From contig JANZKI010000033.1 in NCBI GenBank assembly GCA_029224185.1, positions 744,001 through 808,000 on the forward strand: 64,000 bases of DNA. The letters run 5' to 3'. Origin of the DNA: Karalla daura (lineage: Eukaryota > Chordata > Actinopteri > Chaetodontiformes > Leiognathidae). Below the pieces are notes generated by a model that had not been told where the DNA came from, made no database searches, and was given only the letters and a program-made list of their open reading frames with translations. This document shows, piece after piece, positions 62,215-64,000 of the stretch (the first letter of the stretch is position 1; each line of letters begins with the position of its first letter). Both the position numbers and the translations under genes were made by a program.

Positions 62215-63242
62215 TCAAATGCATTTTCTCAGTTTCGCGTTCGCAGTTCAACAAAAAGGCTCAACTTGGCTGTCGGAACCCACATGACAGGCATTTTGCT
62301 GTGCAGTTGTGGCCAACATGATGCATGTGGTAGAAAGAGCTTCTGAAATGCATTTTCCTACAGTTTCACGCTCGTAGTTCTGTGAAACGGCCGAAATTGG
62401 CGTGGTGAACACAATACAGGCAATTTGCTGTATAGCAGGGGCCAACTGCAGAATCTTGCAGCAAAAGCTTCTCAAATGCATTTTCTCAGTTTCGCGTTCG
62501 CAGTTCTACAAAAAGGCTCAACTTGGCTGTCGGAACCCACATGACAGGCATTTTGCTGTGCAGTTGTGGCCAACATGATGCATGTGGTAGAAAGAGCTTC
62601 TGAAATGCATTTTCCTACAGTTTCACGCTCGTAGTTCTGTGAAACGGCCGAAATCGGCGTAGTGAACACAATACAGGCAATTTGCTGTATAGCAGGGGCC
62701 AACTGCTGAATCTTGCAGCAAAAGCTTCTCAAATGCATTTTCTCAGTTTCGCGTTCGCAGTTCTACAAAAAGGCTCAACTTGGCTGTCGGAACCCACATG
62801 ACAGGCATTTTGCTGCGCAGTTGTGGCCAACATGATGCATGTGGTAGAAAGAGCTTCTGAAATGCATTTTCCTACAGTTTCACCCTTGTAGTTCTGTGAA
62901 ACGGCCGAAATTGGCGTGGTGAACACAATACAGGCAATTTGCTGTATAGCAGGGGCCAACTGCTGAATCTTGCAGCAAAAGCTTCTCAAATGCATTTTCT
63001 CAGTTTCGCGTTCGCAGTTCTACAAAAAGGCTCAACTTGGCTGTCGGAACCCACATGACAGGCATTTTGCTGTGCAGTTGTGGCCAACATGATGCATGTG
63101 GTAGAAAGAGCTTCTGAAATGCATTTTCCTACAGTTTCACGCTCGTAGTTCTGTGAAACGGCCGAAATCGGCGTAGTGAACACAATACAGGCAATTTGCT
63201 GTATAGCAGGGGCCAACTGCTGAATCTTGCAGCAAAAGCTTC

Positions 63243-63498
63243 TCAAATGCATTTTCTCAGTTTCGCGTTCGCAGTTCTACAAAAAGGCTCAACTTGGCTG
63301 TCGGAACCCACATGACAGGCATTTTGCTGTGCAGTTGTGGCCAACATGATGCATCTGGTAGAAGAGCTTCTGAAATGCATTTTCCTACAGTTTCACGCTT
63401 GTAGCTCTGTGAAACGGCCGAAATCGGCGTGGTGAACACAATACAGGCAATTTGCTGTATAGCAGGGGCCAACTGCTGAATCTTGCAGCAAAAGCTTC
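63243..63498. repeat. 256-bp a-type monomer with gcatctgg, third copy
   Basis: It is a copy of 58105-58360 at an offset of 5,138 bp. Confidence 0.88.
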
Positions 63499-63755
63499 TC
63501 AAATGCATTTTCTCAGTTTCGCGTTCGCAGTTCTACAAAAAGGCTCAACTTGGCTGTCGGAACCCACATGACAGGCATTTTGCTGTGCAGTTGTGGCCAA
63601 CATGATGCATGTGGTAGAAAGAGCTTCTGAAATGCATTTTCCTACAGTTTCACGCTCGTAGTTCTGTGAAACGGCCGAAATCGGCGTGGTGAACACAATA
63701 CAGGCAATTTGCTGTATAGCAGGGGCCAACTGCTGAATCTTGCAGCAAAAGCTTC

Positions 63756-64000
63756 TCAAATGCATTTTCTCAGTTTCGCGTTCGCAGTTCTACAAAAAGG
63801 ATCAACTTGGCTGTCGGAACCCACATGACAGGCATTTTGCTGTGCAGTTGTGGCCAACATGATGCATGTGGTAGAAAGAGCTTCTGAAATGCATTTTCCT
63901 ACAGTTTCACGCTCGTAGTTCTGTGAAACGGCCGAAATCGGCGTGGTGAACACAATACAGGCAATTTGCTGTATAGCAGGGGCCAACTGCTGAATCTTGC
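63756..64000. repeat. partial monomer at right edge
   Basis: These are the first 245 bases of a 257-bp monomer with ggatcaac (near 63801), matching the monomer at 50910. The array clearly continues beyond the window. Confidence 0.92.

Larger units (their letters stand above)
59646..63498. repeat. 15-monomer block, third copy
   Basis: This is the copy of 54508-58360 at an offset of 5,138 bp, with all markers in the same order. Together the three copies show a nested history: a block at 30-monomer spacing, then re-amplified at 20-monomer spacing. Confidence 0.87.
1..64000. repeat. 257-bp satellite array filling the window
   Basis: Every base belongs to a tandem monomer of 257 bp (231 complete copies) or 256 bp (17 complete copies), with a 36-base and a 245-base partial monomer at the edges; these sum exactly to 64,000. 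All copies run in the same direction. Variant sites are few and copies differ by only a few bases, so the array is strongly homogenised. No stretch of non-satellite DNA, gene, RNA gene, transposon or inversion was seen. Known biology: arrays of this kind are found in eukaryotic centromeric, pericentromeric or knob-like heterochromatin. That this one is centromeric is inference only. The family was not recognised. Confidence 0.98.
58875..64000. repeat. 20-monomer HOR, copy 2, cut by window edge
   Basis: It repeats copy 1 for eighteen monomers with no marker difference seen. The last two monomers (63499 onward) instead follow the order at 50653-51166, including ggatcaac near 63801. The copy is therefore joined on its right to the older arrangement, not to a third 20-mer. 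Confidence 0.85.

Noticed and set aside
1..64000. CRISPR array
   Set aside because: The repeats are contiguous 257-bp units with no unique spacers and no adjacent cas genes. The scale and organisation are those of satellite DNA.
1..64000. Transposon origin or embedded LTR or terminal inverted repeats
   Set aside because: No target-site duplications, LTR ends, polypurine tracts, inverted termini or coding remnants were seen. All sequence is monomer.

Overview
The whole 64,000-base window is one uninterrupted satellite DNA array. It holds 248 complete head-to-tail monomers, all in the same orientation, plus partial monomers at both edges (1-36 and 63756-64000). Of the 248, 231 are 257 bp and 17 are 256 bp, and 231x257 + 17x256 + 36 + 245 = 64,000 exactly. 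I found no unique sequence, gene, RNA gene, transposon insertion or inversion anywhere. Composition is about 46.7% GC with 10 CpG per monomer (about 14 expected). Such a long, homogenised satellite with higher-order repeats is typical of eukaryotic centromeric, pericentromeric or other constitutive heterochromatin. The CpG-focused C-to-T and G-to-A variation suggests a genome with CpG methylation. I do not recognise the satellite family and cannot name the species, or say whether it is a plant or an animal.

The monomer is itself an old dimer. A 129-bp half (A) and a 128-bp half (B) align at roughly 70% identity, and each carries the perfect palindrome AAATGCATTT near its start. Most monomers carry one HindIII site and one EagI site.

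Monomers can be sorted into variants by a few linked sites. I use letters: a = 256 bp (gtagaagag, tagctctg); b = gcgtagtg with accat, with or without cataacag; c = ggctga plus ctgcatc; d = cctaaag; e = cttggtg, accat, agtagg; f = e plus tgcgcag; g = e plus ttttgcg; h = plain; i = aaatggcc plus cctaaag; j = e-like with aaaatctt; k = e-like with cctaaag; r = ctgccga plus cctaaag, mostly tgcgcag; Q = aatctggc. The order of these variants shows layered higher-order repeats (HORs).

Layout: (I) 1-17506 is a scrambled mosaic with several partial multi-monomer duplications, including one block repeated 14.9 kb apart. (II) 17507-29839 is three tandem copies of a 16-monomer, 4,111-bp HOR, the third internally rearranged. 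(III) 29840-39860 is a transition zone around a 6-monomer, 1,542-bp HOR (four tandem copies, one short by one monomer). (IV) 39861-48084 changes abruptly to a different set of variants and holds a 17-monomer, 4,369-bp HOR (one full copy and 14 monomers of a second). (V) 48085-64000 holds a 15-monomer block repeated at 7,708 bp and a 20-monomer, 5,138-bp HOR in two copies, the second cut by the window edge. Hybrid monomers at HOR edges look like products of unequal crossing-over between neighbouring monomers.

An 88-codon minus-strand frame is open in most monomers, but I treat it as a chance frame copied with the repeat and not as a gene.
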